Part shown: positions 27,568 through 37,530 of the stretch, in pieces
Position numbering within the stretch: the first letter of the stretch is position 1
Layout of the letters: each line of letters begins with the position of its first letter
Source: Methanoculleus sediminis
GTDB taxonomy: Archaea > Halobacteriota > Methanomicrobia > Methanomicrobiales > Methanoculleaceae
NCBI RefSeq assembly: GCF_001017125.1
Contig: NZ_JXOJ01000002.1
Coordinates: forward strand, 370,912-434,911
Reading direction: 5' to 3'
Length of the DNA: 64,000 bases
Translations under genes and position numbers: made by a program
Notes under the pieces: model-generated
Database searches by the model: none
Seen by the model: the letters and a program-made list of their open reading frames with translations, nothing else
Told to the model about the DNA's origin: nothing

Positions 27568-28694
27568 AGCGTGAGCTCCTCTCCGTATTGGGTGAACCGG
27601 TCAAACCCGGTCTCTGTCACCGCGCCCATATCCTCCAGGCGGACGCCGCCGGTTCCGGGGTAGTAGAGCCCCGGTTCGATCGTGACGACGTTGCCGGCAC
27701 AGAGCTCCCCGCCCTGCGGCCCGAGCGACGGCTCTTCATGCACCTCGAGCCCGACGCCGTGGCCGAGGCTGTGGGTGAACCCCTGCGTGTTGCTCTCGTA
27801 GCCGCGGTCGCGGAAGAACTCGACCGTCGCGCGGTAGAGATCGGCGCCGACGGCACCGGCACGGAGCATCGATACGGCGTGGGTCTTTGCGTCCCGCACA
27901 GCCTCGTACATCTCCCGGATTGCAGGAGAGGGCTCGCCTTTCACGACCGTCCGGGTCATGTCGGCGTGATAGCCGGTCAGTTCGTCCTGCGGGTAGATGT
28001 CGATGACGATCGGTTCGTTCTCCCGGAGCGGCCCTGCGCCGGGGCTGTGGGGGAGCGCGGTGTCGGGCCCGCAGGAGACGATGGTGTCGACCCCGCGGTA
28101 GCCGTGGGCGAGCAGGTAGGCGTGCATCCCGGCGCGGACGGCTTCGGAGGTGAGGGGCGCGCCATCCCGGTAAAGGACGCCCCCTTTCGGGACGGACGAC
28201 CGGATGAGCGCCATCCCGTGCTCCATCGCGGCCTCGGTGGCCCGCTGGACCGAGCGTATCCGCTCGATCTCTTCCGGCGCCTTGACCGCCCGCATCGCCT
28301 CGACCGCTCCCCGCTCGTCGAGCACGACCGGGTGGAAGGACTCGAGTTCTCTCGCGAGGGCGAGCGGGAAGTTCGCGGGGACGAGGACGGGGCCGCCGGC
28401 GAGGTCGGCGATCATGTGGGCGGTCGCACGCCAGCGCGGCTCTCCGGCCTTGATGTAATCGAGATACCCGGCATCGGCACGGGTGGCGACCGCCGCCGTC
28501 GATTCCCGGACCGCACGTTCGTGCTCCATCTGCGGGACGACGATCATCCCGCGCTCGCCAGGCTTCTGGACGTAGACCACGGGGTCGGTGGTGCGGAACC
28601 GGGTCAGATAGCGCACGTTGGCATCCAGAGATGAGCCGTAGGCCGCGTATGCCGCGGTATCCGCGTCCCGGATAGCCGAATCCAGTCCATTCAT
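27564..28694 (-). CDS. M24 family Xaa-Pro peptidase-like protein
   Basis: A 376-aa protein with an N-terminal creatinase-type domain (residues 1-140) and a C-terminal pita-bread catalytic domain. Metal ligands appear in VIDIYPQDELTGYHADMTRT (two Asp), HSLGHGVGLEVHEEP (His), TIEPGLYYP (Glu) and GVRLEDMGAVTE (Glu). It probably cleaves N-terminal residues before proline. ATG 28694 is used because the longer frame, up to 28766, would overlap the divergent small membrane gene. It overlaps map by 4 bases. Confidence 0.88.
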   Translation of the reverse strand: MNGLDSAIRDADTAAYAAYGSSLDANVRYLTRFRTTDPVVYVQKPGERGMIVVPQMEHERAVRESTAAVATRADAGYLDYIKAGEPRWRATAHMIADLAGGPVLVPANFPLALARELESFHPVVLDERGAVEAMRAVKAPEEIERIRSVQRATEAAMEHGMALIRSSVPKGGVLYRDGAPLTSEAVRAGMHAYLLAHGYRGVDTIVSCGPDTALPHSPGAGPLRENEPIVIDIYPQDELTGYHADMTRTVVKGEPSPAIREMYEAVRDAKTHAVSMLRAGAVGADLYRATVEFFRDRGYESNTQGFTHSLGHGVGLEVHEEPSLGPQGGELCAGNVVTIEPGLYYPGTGGVRLEDMGAVTETGFDRFTQYGEELTL

Positions 28695-28753
28695 TCTACC
28701 AACTCTTCCGTTGAAACCACAAGTACTTTTACCCCCGCGTTCAAGTATGAATA

Positions 28754-28987
28754 ATGGATGAGGCAACCAAACAGGTCTTCAAGGCAAAGTTCGTCATGCT
28801 GACGGTCATGCTCAACGTCATCGTCCTCTGCTTCGCCATGGGTGTCTTCGTCCTCTTCCGGTTCGCGCCCGAAGGGACCATCGGCCTTGCGATCGGCCTT
28901 CTCCTCCTCACGGTAGGGGCGGCCCTCTCCATATCGTTCCGGAAGCAGTATGCGCAGACGAAGGTCTGGCTGCACGAACAACCATAA
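28754..28987 (+). CDS. Small two-helix membrane protein
   Basis: A 77-aa protein with two hydrophobic helices (about residues 14-36 and 42-60), separated by RFAPEGT, and a charged C-terminal tail RKQYAQTKVWLHEQP. I do not recognise a family. It is divergent from the M24 peptidase across a 59-bp AT-rich gap and is followed closely by a wHTH regulator, so the two may be an operon. Confidence 0.7.
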   Translation: MDEATKQVFKAKFVMLTVMLNVIVLCFAMGVFVLFRFAPEGTIGLAIGLLLLTVGAALSISFRKQYAQTKVWLHEQP

Positions 28988-29018
28988 GAGTGCGCGTTGC
29001 ACCCACGCGGGTAAATCC

Positions 29019-29318
29019 ATGCTGGCAAAGATCAAATCCGAGATTGAACTTGTCTCAAGGCACCTGGAGGTGATCCGGGCGGTCGTGGAGCACCAGCCCA
29101 TCGGCATCATGAAACTCGCCGACATCCTGGATCTCCCCTACCACCGGGTCCGCTACTCGCTACGCATCCTGGAGCAGGAGGGATACATCCGCGCCTCGCC
29201 GGCCGGCGCGGTGGCGACACCCCTTGCAGGCGACCTTCTTTCTACTCTGGACGCCGAGGTCGACGAATTGATCGATCTTCTCCTGGTTATCCGGAAAGAG
29301 AATTCCCGTAATGTTTAA
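29019..29318 (+). CDS. Small winged-helix regulatory protein
   Basis: A 99-aa protein: an N-terminal helix (KIKSEIELVSRHLEVIRAV), then a wHTH with IGIMKLADILDLPYHRVRYSLRILEQEGYI, a wing ASPAGAVATPLAG, and a C-terminal helix rich in Leu and Asp/Glu. Similar small proteins are common in Methanomicrobia, with unknown targets. The start is ATG 29019; the open frame upstream (to 28950) overlaps the previous gene in another frame. Confidence 0.78.
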   Translation: MLAKIKSEIELVSRHLEVIRAVVEHQPIGIMKLADILDLPYHRVRYSLRILEQEGYIRASPAGAVATPLAGDLLSTLDAEVDELIDLLLVIRKENSRNV

Positions 29319-29353
29319 TACGATTCAGTCAAGACATTATAGAGCACTTGTGT

Positions 29354-29426
29354 GCCGCCATAACTCAGTTGGTAGAGTGGCTGGCTGTTAACCAGCATGT
29401 CACAGGTTCGAGTCCTGTTGGCGGCG
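29354..29426 (+). tRNA. tRNA-Asn (GTT)
   Basis: The cloverleaf can be drawn fully. The acceptor GCCGCCA pairs with TGGCGGC, the anticodon stem GCTGG/CCAGC encloses the loop CTGTTAA with anticodon GTT, and the T arm is ACAGG-TTCGAGT-CCTGT. The discriminator is G and CCA is not encoded. A TATA-like TTTAATAC at about 29316-29323 lies some 30 bp upstream. Confidence 0.95.
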
Positions 29427-29580
29427 TTCCCGTCTTCTCCCTCTTCAGCAGAACAGCGCTCCGTCGCACCCCGTCTCTTCGTTCCCCGATATCTCCCCCG
29501 GGTGCACGAAGACCCGTGCCACCCCGTTGCCTTAACCGCTTTTCAAAACGCCTAAATCCGCAGAACTCAAACCTCCGGCT

Positions 29581-31173
29581 ATGAATGCGCAAATTGTCGG
29601 AACGCCGCCAACAGGCCGCCGGTTGCTTACCGTCGCGGGCGCAGTATTGATTGTTCTTGCCGCGCTCTGCGCTGCGGGCTGCACCGCCACGGCCCCGACC
29701 GAGACCGTTATGGCGTCCGACGCCGCGAACGCAACCGAATTCAAAGAACGGATCGATGCCGTCATCTTGCAGGAGCGGTATGATTACGCCACGTGGGGCA
29801 TGATGGCGCGGGACACCTCCACCGGCGAGGTGCTGCTCTCGATGAACGGCGACCGTCTCTTCACGCCGGGCTCGACGACGAAGGTCTTCACCGTCTCGAC
29901 CGCTCTCGACGTTCTCGGCCCCGACTACCGGTTCAGGACGCCGGTGTACCGGGTCGGCGACGACCTGGTGCTGGTGGCCTCGGGCGACCTTGCGATGGGC
30001 GGCCGGGCCGGGCCGAACGGCACCCTTGCGTTCACGAACGAGGATCACGGCGATGCCTGGGCGTTCGGGGACTGCCTGCTCGTCGGAGCCGACCCGCTCG
30101 CCGGGCTCGAGAGCCTGGCCGAACAGGTTGCTGCGGCCGGGATCACGGCGGCAGATGACGTGATCGTCGACGACCGGCTCTTTTGCGAGACGCAGATGAT
30201 GTCCGAGGCGCTGGTGACGCCGATCGTCGTCAACGACAACCTGATCGACGTGACGATCGTTCCCGGGCGGGAGGGAGAGCCGGCGACGGTCGACTGGCGG
30301 CCGCGATCGTCCGCATACACGGTCGAAAGCCGCGTCGTGACCGGGGCGCCGGGCTCGGCGCCGACGGTGACGATCCCCGCCTACACCGGGCAGGCAGTGA
30401 TCGAGGTGGCCGGGACGGTGCCGGCGGACGCAGGATCGGTTAATCTGACCTCGAACGTGGAGGTCCCGGCGGCGTTCGCGAGAAGCCTCTTCATCGACGC
30501 GCTTGAGAACGCCGGGGTGGCGATCTCGACACCGGCGGCCGGGGAGAACCCGTCGGGGGACCTTCCCGACGGATACGGGTCGGCCAAAGTCGCCGAACTC
30601 GTCTCTCCGCCGCTCTCCGAGTACGCGAAGGTGACCCTGAAGGTGAGCCAGAACCTCTACGCGAACTGCCTGCTCGGGATCATCGCCGCTCACGAGGGCT
30701 ACGATACGGTCGAGGCCGGGCTCTTTGTCGAAGGGGCGTTTCTCGAAGAGATCGGGGTGAACCCCGACACCCTGATGCTCGCCGACGGCGAGGGGAGCAT
30801 CGTGAACCGGATCAGTCCCCTCGCGGCGACCGAGCTCGCGGTCTACATGGCGGGGACGGAACTGCATGCCCCGCTCTCCGACGCCATGCCGGTCCTCGGC
30901 GTGGACGGGACGCTTGCAGGCAATGCCCGACCGGGAGACCCGGGTTACGGTGCGATCCGTGCCAAGACCGGAACCTCGGCGGGCGGCGACCAGCAGGGCG
31001 GGATCTTCCTCTACACCCGCGGCCTGCTCGGCTATATGACGACGGCGAAGGGAACGCCGGTCACGTTTGCGATCTACGTCAACAACATCGCCGGCCTTGC
31101 GTCGATGGACGACCTGCAGGGCGTGACGGACGACGTAAACGATGTCGCCGTTCTGATATACGAGTATCTCTGA
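29581..31173 (+). CDS. PBP4-type D-alanyl-D-alanine carboxypeptidase-like lipoprotein
   Basis: A 530-aa exported protein. An N-terminal signal ends in a lipobox (LCAAGC, Cys34). The three penicillin-binding/serine hydrolase motifs are all present: S98-TTK, S356-QN and K462-TGT, in the spacing of the DacB (PBP4) family with its large inserted domain. Bacterial PBP4 trims peptidoglycan, but methanogens lack murein, so the substrate here must differ or the gene serves against bacterial walls. Transfer from bacteria is likely. A seven-T run follows the stop at 31178-31184. Confidence 0.88.
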   Translation: MNAQIVGTPPTGRRLLTVAGAVLIVLAALCAAGCTATAPTETVMASDAANATEFKERIDAVILQERYDYATWGMMARDTSTGEVLLSMNGDRLFTPGSTTKVFTVSTALDVLGPDYRFRTPVYRVGDDLVLVASGDLAMGGRAGPNGTLAFTNEDHGDAWAFGDCLLVGADPLAGLESLAEQVAAAGITAADDVIVDDRLFCETQMMSEALVTPIVVNDNLIDVTIVPGREGEPATVDWRPRSSAYTVESRVVTGAPGSAPTVTIPAYTGQAVIEVAGTVPADAGSVNLTSNVEVPAAFARSLFIDALENAGVAISTPAAGENPSGDLPDGYGSAKVAELVSPPLSEYAKVTLKVSQNLYANCLLGIIAAHEGYDTVEAGLFVEGAFLEEIGVNPDTLMLADGEGSIVNRISPLAATELAVYMAGTELHAPLSDAMPVLGVDGTLAGNARPGDPGYGAIRAKTGTSAGGDQQGGIFLYTRGLLGYMTTAKGTPVTFAIYVNNIAGLASMDDLQGVTDDVNDVAVLIYEYL

Positions 31174-31177
31174 CCCC

Positions 31178-31184
31178 TTTTTTT
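31178..31184 (+). terminator. T-run terminator after the PBP4-like gene
   Basis: Seven consecutive T residues begin 4 bases after the TGA stop. Archaeal RNA polymerase terminates at such runs. Confidence 0.55.
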
Positions 31185-31505
31185 CGGCCGTTACGGGCCC
31201 GGTCTTTCGGAGAAGGGCCGGGTCGACGGACTGATCGATCTCCTTCCGGCTATCCGAAAAAGAATCACCCTGACGTTTGATGCGAGTTGGCCAATACCGT
31301 CCTGAATCTTCGTTACCCCTCGCGAAGGATTATGTCCCGGGTTGCGCTACGCCACGGCGGGCGTGCCGCGGTTCTGCATACGCCGGAGACTGCACACTGC
31401 AGGATCGTGCACCACCGCACCGGAGTCCCCACCCTTCGACGATGAGTGCCGTTTTGCACCGCTACGCACACCGTCTCACGGCGGGGGAGAACCTGTCTTG
31501 CAGGG

Positions 31506-31691
31506 TTACCTGCTCCAGGGCGATCGACCCGAGACCAGGAGTCTCCCCGGCCGGCGCCCGGCTTCCCCGGCGTCCTGCTTCGCCGCCGCCTCCAGGCACT
31601 CCGCGCTGCAGTAAGGTACGCTTCCGCCTGCGGCTTGCTCTTTTATCGGGAACTCCCGGCCGCAATATCCGCAATAAGCTGTTTCAGGCAT
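31506..31691 (-). CDS. Small zinc-ribbon protein
   Basis: A 61-aa protein that starts MPETAYCGYCGREFP and has a second Cys pair, YCSAECLEAA, giving CxxC-x(n)-CxxxC spacing able to bind one zinc. The remainder is a basic tail. A strong ribosome site (AGGTGA, 8 bases upstream of ATG 31691) supports a real gene. It stands alone about 180 bp upstream, on its strand, of nothing recognisable. The function is unknown; such proteins often bind nucleic acids or partner proteins. Confidence 0.62.
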   Translation of the reverse strand: MPETAYCGYCGREFPIKEQAAGGSVPYCSAECLEAAAKQDAGEAGRRPGRLLVSGRSPWSR

Positions 31692-31869
31692 CCGAACTCA
31701 CCTGATGATAGAGGAGGCATGCCCGGGGATAAACCTTTCCTTAAGTTCCGGAAAACCGCCATCGGTCCATCCAGAACGGCTCATTCGATGAACCGGAGAT
31801 CTCCGGCGGCCCCATGCGCGGGAGTCCCGCCCCCTTCTACCGGCAGCGGCAGGCGGTGCCAGGGGATCC

Positions 31870-34800
31870 CTACGCAGCCGGCTTCAGCGTGAACCGGAAC
31901 GCTGCCCCCTCCCCCGGCCGGCCGGGCACCCGGTCCTCGACCCGGACATTCCCGCCGTAGCGCTCCACCAGCGTCCGGACGATGAACAGCCCGAGACCCT
32001 CGCCTTTGCCTCCTGCCATACCCCGATCGAACCGGCGGAAGATCTTCTCCTTCACCTCGTCCGAAACCCCGGGGCCGGTGTCCTCGACCGAGACCCGAAC
32101 ATCGCCGTTCTGCTCCTCGACCCTGATGGTGATCAGAACGTCCGCGCCGCCGTATTTGACCGCATTGCTGATGAGATTGTTGAAGACGGTCGGGAGAAGG
32201 CCGTCCGCCAGCACATCGATGTGAGCGCCCGAATACCGGATCGATGCCCCGGGAAAACTCTCGATCTCGTTTTGGACGACCGCATCAAGGTTCACCGGCA
32301 CAAGATCGATACTTCCCTCATGTATCCGCCGGACGGTGGCGACGTTACGGAGGATGTTGGTGCTCCGCTCGATGCTGGCGTGCAGCTTCTCCGCATAGGC
32401 CTTCAGGTCGCCGTCGGCGAGCTCGGTCAGGAGATCGGCGTACATGCCCGAGACGTTGTTCGCGTTCCGCACATCGTGCGTCATGATGTCGAGGTACATG
32501 TTCGCCTCGTCGCGTGCCGCCTCGACCTCGCGGCTCTGCCGCACGAGGTCTTCGGTGCGGCGCACAAGCGCTTCTTCCGTCCGCTTGCGGTCGGTGATAT
32601 CCTCCAGCATCCCGATGGCATAGTGCGGCCTGCCCTCTGCGTCCCGGAGCAGAGATGCGGTCATGCGTCCCCAGACAGTACGGCCTTCTTTTGTCAGATA
32701 CCTCTTCTCGATGACATAGGAATCCCGGGCGCCGGCGAGCATGTCTTCAAAGAGATCCAGGTCAACATACATGTCGTCAGGATGGGTAACCGCCGCAAAC
32801 GTGAGGTTGGAGAGTTCTTCGGCGGTGTATCCCAGGATCTCTCTCAACCGTGGATTGGCTTCCAGGATGCGGCCGTTCATATCGACAATCGATATGCCGA
32901 CGCCTGCCCAGTCGAAGATGCCGTGGAACCGTTCCTCACTCTGACGCAGGGCTTCTTCCGCACGCTTCCGCTCGCTGATATCCCGGATGATCATCGTCGT
33001 CCTGACGTTTCCGCCTCTGTCCGTGTAGAGTGCGGACGAGACCTCGCCGGGGAAGGTGGTCCCGTCTTTTCGCCGGTACCTGAGTTCTCCCCTGAACAGC
33101 CCTGTCCGGGCCCTTTCCTCAAGAGCGGGTCGGAGGCGCGGGTCCGATAGATCCACGACGCCGTCCCTGCCTGCACGGATCAGCTCCTCTTCGGTCATGC
33201 CGAAGATCCGGCGAGCTTCAGGATTGGCAGAGAAGACCGAACCGTCGGGAGCTGTGAGAAGGACTGCATCGATGCTGTTCTCGACGAGGTTCCGGTACTT
33301 CTCCTCGCTCTCCCGGAGGGCATCTTCCGCCCTCCTCCGGTCGGTGATGTCGCGTGCATTCACCACAAACCCCCGGACGGCAGGCTCTTTTAAGAGGTTG
33401 ATACCGATGATATCGAAGTTCAGCCACTTTCCCGAACTGTGCCGAAGCCGAACTTCGAGGGGGAGCCTCTCTCCCGGATGGGCGGCAGCAGTGGAGAGGG
33501 CGTTCATCACCAGCGGCAGATCGTCGGGGTGCGTCATTTCGACGGCATGCCGTCCGATGAGTTCTTCGGGCGCATACCCCCCGACCTGTCTCACCGACGG
33601 GCTTGCATACGAGATGGTTCCCCCTTCATCGAGGACGATGACGATATCGGAGGCGTTCTCGGTGAGCAGCCTGAATCGCTCCTCGCTCCGGCGCAGTGCC
33701 TCCTCGGCCCGCTTGCGGTCGATGAAATCGGCGGCCTGGCGCGCCAGAACATCGATGAAACGCAGCTCGTTCGCCGTGGGCTCATACGGCCGGCGCCAGT
33801 GCGTGGAGAGCATGCCGAGCAGAGTGCCGGAACGCGAGTAGAGCGGCGTGGTCTGCACGGCACGGATACCTGTCTCAAGATATGTCTCCCGGTCAGCGCT
33901 GCCGGCCATGAATTCGCAGTCCAGGATGTCCGGGACAATGACGCGCTGCCCGGTGAGGAGGGCTTTACCGCAGGCACTCTCCGAATCCGGGCGCACCCAT
34001 TCCCAGAACCGGGCGGCCTCTTCGGTGAATCCACGATGGCCCAGGAGCCGGAGTTCCCCTACGGGTCCGCGTTCCGCATAAAGCATCTGGATACTCGCGA
34101 AATCGGCGTCGAGGATCGTCATCGCGGTATCGAGAATCTGCTCGTAAAGCGCCTCGGCCCTGTCGGCCTGGATCATCCGCGTGCTGACCTGCTGGAGGCG
34201 CCGGGCGGCGTCGAGTTCCGCCGCGAGGGACTGTTTGCTCCGGCGCAATGCTTCTTCCATCAGCTTGCGGTCGGTGATATTTTTTCCGTATACGTTCACG
34301 TAGTGCAGATCCCTTAACGGAACAAATGTGAGAAGGTAGGTCTCGGCACCGATGCGGTGCTCCACCTCCTGCCGGACGCCGGACGCCAGCGCCATTTCTG
34401 CTATCGCGGCAATATCCCCGGGGGCATCCGTGCCGGGGCCGGCGAACGCCTCTGCAAATGTTGCCCGGGCTGCGCTGTTGGCATAGATGATGGTGCGCCC
34501 GTTCTCAAGCCGCAGGGTCGGATTGGGATTTTCGGCAGGGAACCGGGCGATGGACTGGAGTTCTTCCTCCGCCCGCCTGCGCTCTTCGATCTCGCTCTGG
34601 AGCCGGGTATTGGCGTGTTCGAGTTCGGACGTCCGTTCCCGGACCCGGTCCTCGAGTTCGCCATACGCTCTTTGCAGCGTCTCCTCCGCCTGCTTGCGTT
34701 CGGTCAGATCCAGGGCAACCAGGGAGTAGACCTGTACCCCGTCCATGGAGAGCGGCTTCAAGGAGAGGTGTACCGGAACCCGGCTGCCGTCCTGCGCCTG

Positions 34801-35226
34801 CACCGTGCTCTCGCCCGCACTGCCGGACGAATTTGCCTCCAGCATCCTGCGGAAAACCTCCGCAGACTTCGGAGCGATGAAGGCGTGGATCGACTCGCCC
34901 ATCAACCTCTCGAGGGGCATAGCAAGTAGTTGGGCCAGACTCCGGTTACCGTAGAGGATGATGCCGTCAGTGGAGACAAGCGCCGCTCCTTCCCGCATCT
35001 GCTCGATGAGGACGCGGTAGGGATGCTCGGCGGTCTTTAAGGTATAAACCTTCTCGCCTTCGTCCGTGGAGACCAGAAAGGCATCGACCTCTCCACGCCG
35101 GATCGCCGAGAGCGCCTCTTCCGCTCCGGCAAAATCTCCATAGAGCTCCTCCAGTACGCGGAGGAGTTCCTTCTCCCGCGGCAGATGTGGAGTGCTCGTA
35201 CCGGACTGCTGATCCTGACCCTGCAT
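31870..35226 (-). CDS. Multi-PAS/GAF sensor histidine kinase
   Basis: A 1118-aa soluble kinase with no membrane segment. Order: an N-terminal module of about 70 aa (EKELLRVLEELYG, AIRRGEVDAFLVST), PAS (about 73-190), coiled coil, PAS (about 230-345), GAF (about 365-515), three more PAS/PAC units (about 525-895), the H-box DIMTHDVRNANN (about 940), and a HATPase with NLISNAVKYGG, DTGPGVSDE and GEGLGLFIV. It is divergent from kaiC; its N-terminal 180 residues and kinase core are closely related to the kinase at 38228. The start is ATG 35226, matching the MQGQDQQ start of the paralogue. No receiver domain. Confidence 0.9.
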   Translation of the reverse strand: MQGQDQQSGTSTPHLPREKELLRVLEELYGDFAGAEEALSAIRRGEVDAFLVSTDEGEKVYTLKTAEHPYRVLIEQMREGAALVSTDGIILYGNRSLAQLLAMPLERLMGESIHAFIAPKSAEVFRRMLEANSSGSAGESTVQAQDGSRVPVHLSLKPLSMDGVQVYSLVALDLTERKQAEETLQRAYGELEDRVRERTSELEHANTRLQSEIEERRRAEEELQSIARFPAENPNPTLRLENGRTIIYANSAARATFAEAFAGPGTDAPGDIAAIAEMALASGVRQEVEHRIGAETYLLTFVPLRDLHYVNVYGKNITDRKLMEEALRRSKQSLAAELDAARRLQQVSTRMIQADRAEALYEQILDTAMTILDADFASIQMLYAERGPVGELRLLGHRGFTEEAARFWEWVRPDSESACGKALLTGQRVIVPDILDCEFMAGSADRETYLETGIRAVQTTPLYSRSGTLLGMLSTHWRRPYEPTANELRFIDVLARQAADFIDRKRAEEALRRSEERFRLLTENASDIVIVLDEGGTISYASPSVRQVGGYAPEELIGRHAVEMTHPDDLPLVMNALSTAAAHPGERLPLEVRLRHSSGKWLNFDIIGINLLKEPAVRGFVVNARDITDRRRAEDALRESEEKYRNLVENSIDAVLLTAPDGSVFSANPEARRIFGMTEEELIRAGRDGVVDLSDPRLRPALEERARTGLFRGELRYRRKDGTTFPGEVSSALYTDRGGNVRTTMIIRDISERKRAEEALRQSEERFHGIFDWAGVGISIVDMNGRILEANPRLREILGYTAEELSNLTFAAVTHPDDMYVDLDLFEDMLAGARDSYVIEKRYLTKEGRTVWGRMTASLLRDAEGRPHYAIGMLEDITDRKRTEEALVRRTEDLVRQSREVEAARDEANMYLDIMTHDVRNANNVSGMYADLLTELADGDLKAYAEKLHASIERSTNILRNVATVRRIHEGSIDLVPVNLDAVVQNEIESFPGASIRYSGAHIDVLADGLLPTVFNNLISNAVKYGGADVLITIRVEEQNGDVRVSVEDTGPGVSDEVKEKIFRRFDRGMAGGKGEGLGLFIVRTLVERYGGNVRVEDRVPGRPGEGAAFRFTLKPAA

Positions 35227-35229
35227 CAC

Positions 35230-35766
35230 GCGTTATCCCCGGAGACGCTTATTACCCCTTCTCGATCGTCGAGGGGTTGAAACGTGTGTCTTTACCAGTT
35301 TCACTCAAGCATGAAATAACTACTTTCGCAATCCCGGATCTCCCGGCAGCCGTGCGTCACGGGCGTACTGTGCCGTGAATGCAACGGATCCGGTATCGCA
35401 GCCGCTCCACCAAAAAGACATTCGCAGGGTTCGGGTTTCGTTCGAATACGACAAGTGATCTCTGTTCATAAATAAGGCGGTTTCATAGGTGCCGTGGACG
35501 AAACAGGCCGCTCCGGGCCCGGCGGACCCGAAGTTTCATTTCATCGATCCGGGGTATGCGTATGGCTGAAAACGGCCGGCATAAACGTGCATGCGTGAAA
35601 CGGTCACGCTCCTCTCGGGCCGGGGATACGATCGCTCATAACCGGCCAGGGATGCCCCGTCCACGGGAGAGAAAGACGCACGGATACAGACCCGTCACGA
35701 CCACCCAACTCCTACAACACACTTTAACATCCCTGAAATTCAACAGGCATCTTAGCGTTGATATAT
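35230..35766. other. Divergent promoter region of the Kai locus
   Basis: About 540 bp between the large histidine kinase and kaiC. It contains AT-rich blocks (35300-35335, 35440-35490, 35715-35766) suited to divergent promoters. I see no convincing gene; the frame from 35556 is not protein-like. Confidence 0.45.
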
Positions 35767-37530
35767 ATGCGCGACACAGAACAATCCCGGGGACCGGCAC
35801 GCATCGAGTTGCCGAAGAGCCCGACGGGTATCCGGGGCCTCGACGAGATCACCCTGGGCGGTCTGCCGAGAGGGCGTACATCCCTTGTCGTCGGGAAGGC
35901 AGGGTCCGGCAAGACCCTGCTCGGCATGGAATTTTTGGTACACGGCGCGCTGGATTTCGGGGAGCCCGGCGTCTTCATCTCTTTTGAGGAGACACCCGGA
36001 GATCTCGTTGAGAACGTTGCATCGCTCGGCTACGACTTAAACGATCTCCAGGAGAGGAACCTGCTCGCGATCGACCACGTGGAGGTGTCCCGGAGCGACA
36101 TCATCGAGACCGGGGAGTTCGATCTCGAAGCCCTCTTCATCCGGCTCAACTATGCCATCGACTCCATCGGCGCGAAAAGGATCGTCCTCGACACCATCGA
36201 GTCGCTCTTCTCCGGTATCGCGAACACCGGCATCCTCCGCGCCGAACTCCGGCGGCTCTTCTTCTGGCTGAAGGATAAAGGGGTTACCGCAGTCGTCACC
36301 GGGGAGAGCGGGGGGACGACCATGACCCGGCATGGCCTCGAGGAGTATATCTCGGACTGCGTGATTCTCCTCGACCACCGGGTGGACGACCAGATCTCCA
36401 CGCGCCGCCTGCGGGTAGTGAAGTACCGTGGTTCTGTCCACGGCACCAACGAGTATCCCTTCCTGATCGACGAGGACGGGATCTCGGTGCTGCCCATCAC
36501 CTCCACCGGTCTTTCGCACACCGTCACCAGCGAACGCATCTCGAGCGGCGTCGAGCGCCTCGATGCCATGCTCGATGGAGAGGGCTTCTACCGCGGCAGC
36601 ACGATCATGGTCGCGGGGACGCCCGGCACCGGAAAGAGCAGTTTCGGGGCGAGTTTCGTGAACGCCGCCTGCCTCCGCGGGGAGAAGTGCCTTTACTTCT
36701 CCTTCGAGGAGTCTCCCGACCAGATCCTGCGCAATATGCGGTCGATCGGGATCGACCTTGCGCCCCACATCGAGAGCGGACTCCTCGAGATCCACTCTTC
36801 CCGGCCGACGATGTACGGCCTTGAGATGCATCTCGTCATGCTTCTGAAGCAGGTTCAGGAGAAGCAGCCCGGGGTCGTGGTGATCGATCCCCTGACCGAT
36901 CTCATCGCGATCGGTTCCACAAAAGACGTCAAGGTCATGCTCACGCGCCTGATCGACTACCTGAAAACGAACCGGATCACCGCGCTCTTCACCCACCTGG
37001 TCTACACGCGGAAGAAGATGGCGCCCTCGGACCTTGCCGTCTCCTCGCTCATCGACACCCTGATCCAGCTCCTGGACATCGAATCCACCGGGGAGCGCAA
37101 CCGCGGGCTCTACGTGCTGAAGTCCCGTGGGATGAGGCATTCCAACCAGATCCGCGAATACCGGATCACCGGCGGCGGCATCGAGTTCGTCGACGTCTAC
37201 GTCGGGCCTGCCGGGATGTTCATGGGCACCGCCCGGCTCGTGCAGGAGGCGAAGGAGCGGGCGGAGGCAGAGGCCAGAAGAGACGAGATCGCGTCCCGGC
37301 AGCGCGAACTGGAGCGGGAACGGAGCATCATGGAGGCCCGGATCGCTCTCCTGCAGAATGAGTTCGTCTCGCGTGAGGGGGAGTTGCAGAGGATGATCGA
37401 GGCGGAGAGCCGCCGGCAGCGCGTGATTGATGCGGACACCCGCGCAATCGGGGAACTGCGGAAAGCCGACGCATCCGATGATGATAAGAAGATTCGGACA
37501 ATACGGGAGGAGACGGAGGAGAAGCGATGA
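35767..37530 (+). CDS. kaiC: KaiC-family double-domain ATPase
   Basis: A 587-aa RecA-fold protein with two KaiC domains. CI has Walker A GKAGSGKT (43-50) and the catalytic Glu pair FEET (about 74-75). CII has Walker A GTPGTGKS (284-291) and FEES (about 314-315). The segment AVSSLIDT (S426-S427) aligns with the cyanobacterial autophosphorylation sites S431/T432, so phospho-cycling is possible. Residues 490-587 are an extended, highly charged coiled coil not found in cyanobacterial KaiC. ATG 35767 is preferred over TTG 35758. Its stop overlaps the kaiB1 start (ATGA). No KaiA homologue is present. Confidence 0.93.
   Translation: MRDTEQSRGPARIELPKSPTGIRGLDEITLGGLPRGRTSLVVGKAGSGKTLLGMEFLVHGALDFGEPGVFISFEETPGDLVENVASLGYDLNDLQERNLLAIDHVEVSRSDIIETGEFDLEALFIRLNYAIDSIGAKRIVLDTIESLFSGIANTGILRAELRRLFFWLKDKGVTAVVTGESGGTTMTRHGLEEYISDCVILLDHRVDDQISTRRLRVVKYRGSVHGTNEYPFLIDEDGISVLPITSTGLSHTVTSERISSGVERLDAMLDGEGFYRGSTIMVAGTPGTGKSSFGASFVNAACLRGEKCLYFSFEESPDQILRNMRSIGIDLAPHIESGLLEIHSSRPTMYGLEMHLVMLLKQVQEKQPGVVVIDPLTDLIAIGSTKDVKVMLTRLIDYLKTNRITALFTHLVYTRKKMAPSDLAVSSLIDTLIQLLDIESTGERNRGLYVLKSRGMRHSNQIREYRITGGGIEFVDVYVGPAGMFMGTARLVQEAKERAEAEARRDEIASRQRELERERSIMEARIALLQNEFVSREGELQRMIEAESRRQRVIDADTRAIGELRKADASDDDKKIRTIREETEEKR

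Noticed and set aside
29348..29584. 78-residue frame over tRNA-Asn
   Set aside because: It includes the whole tRNA, which explains the sequence conservation.
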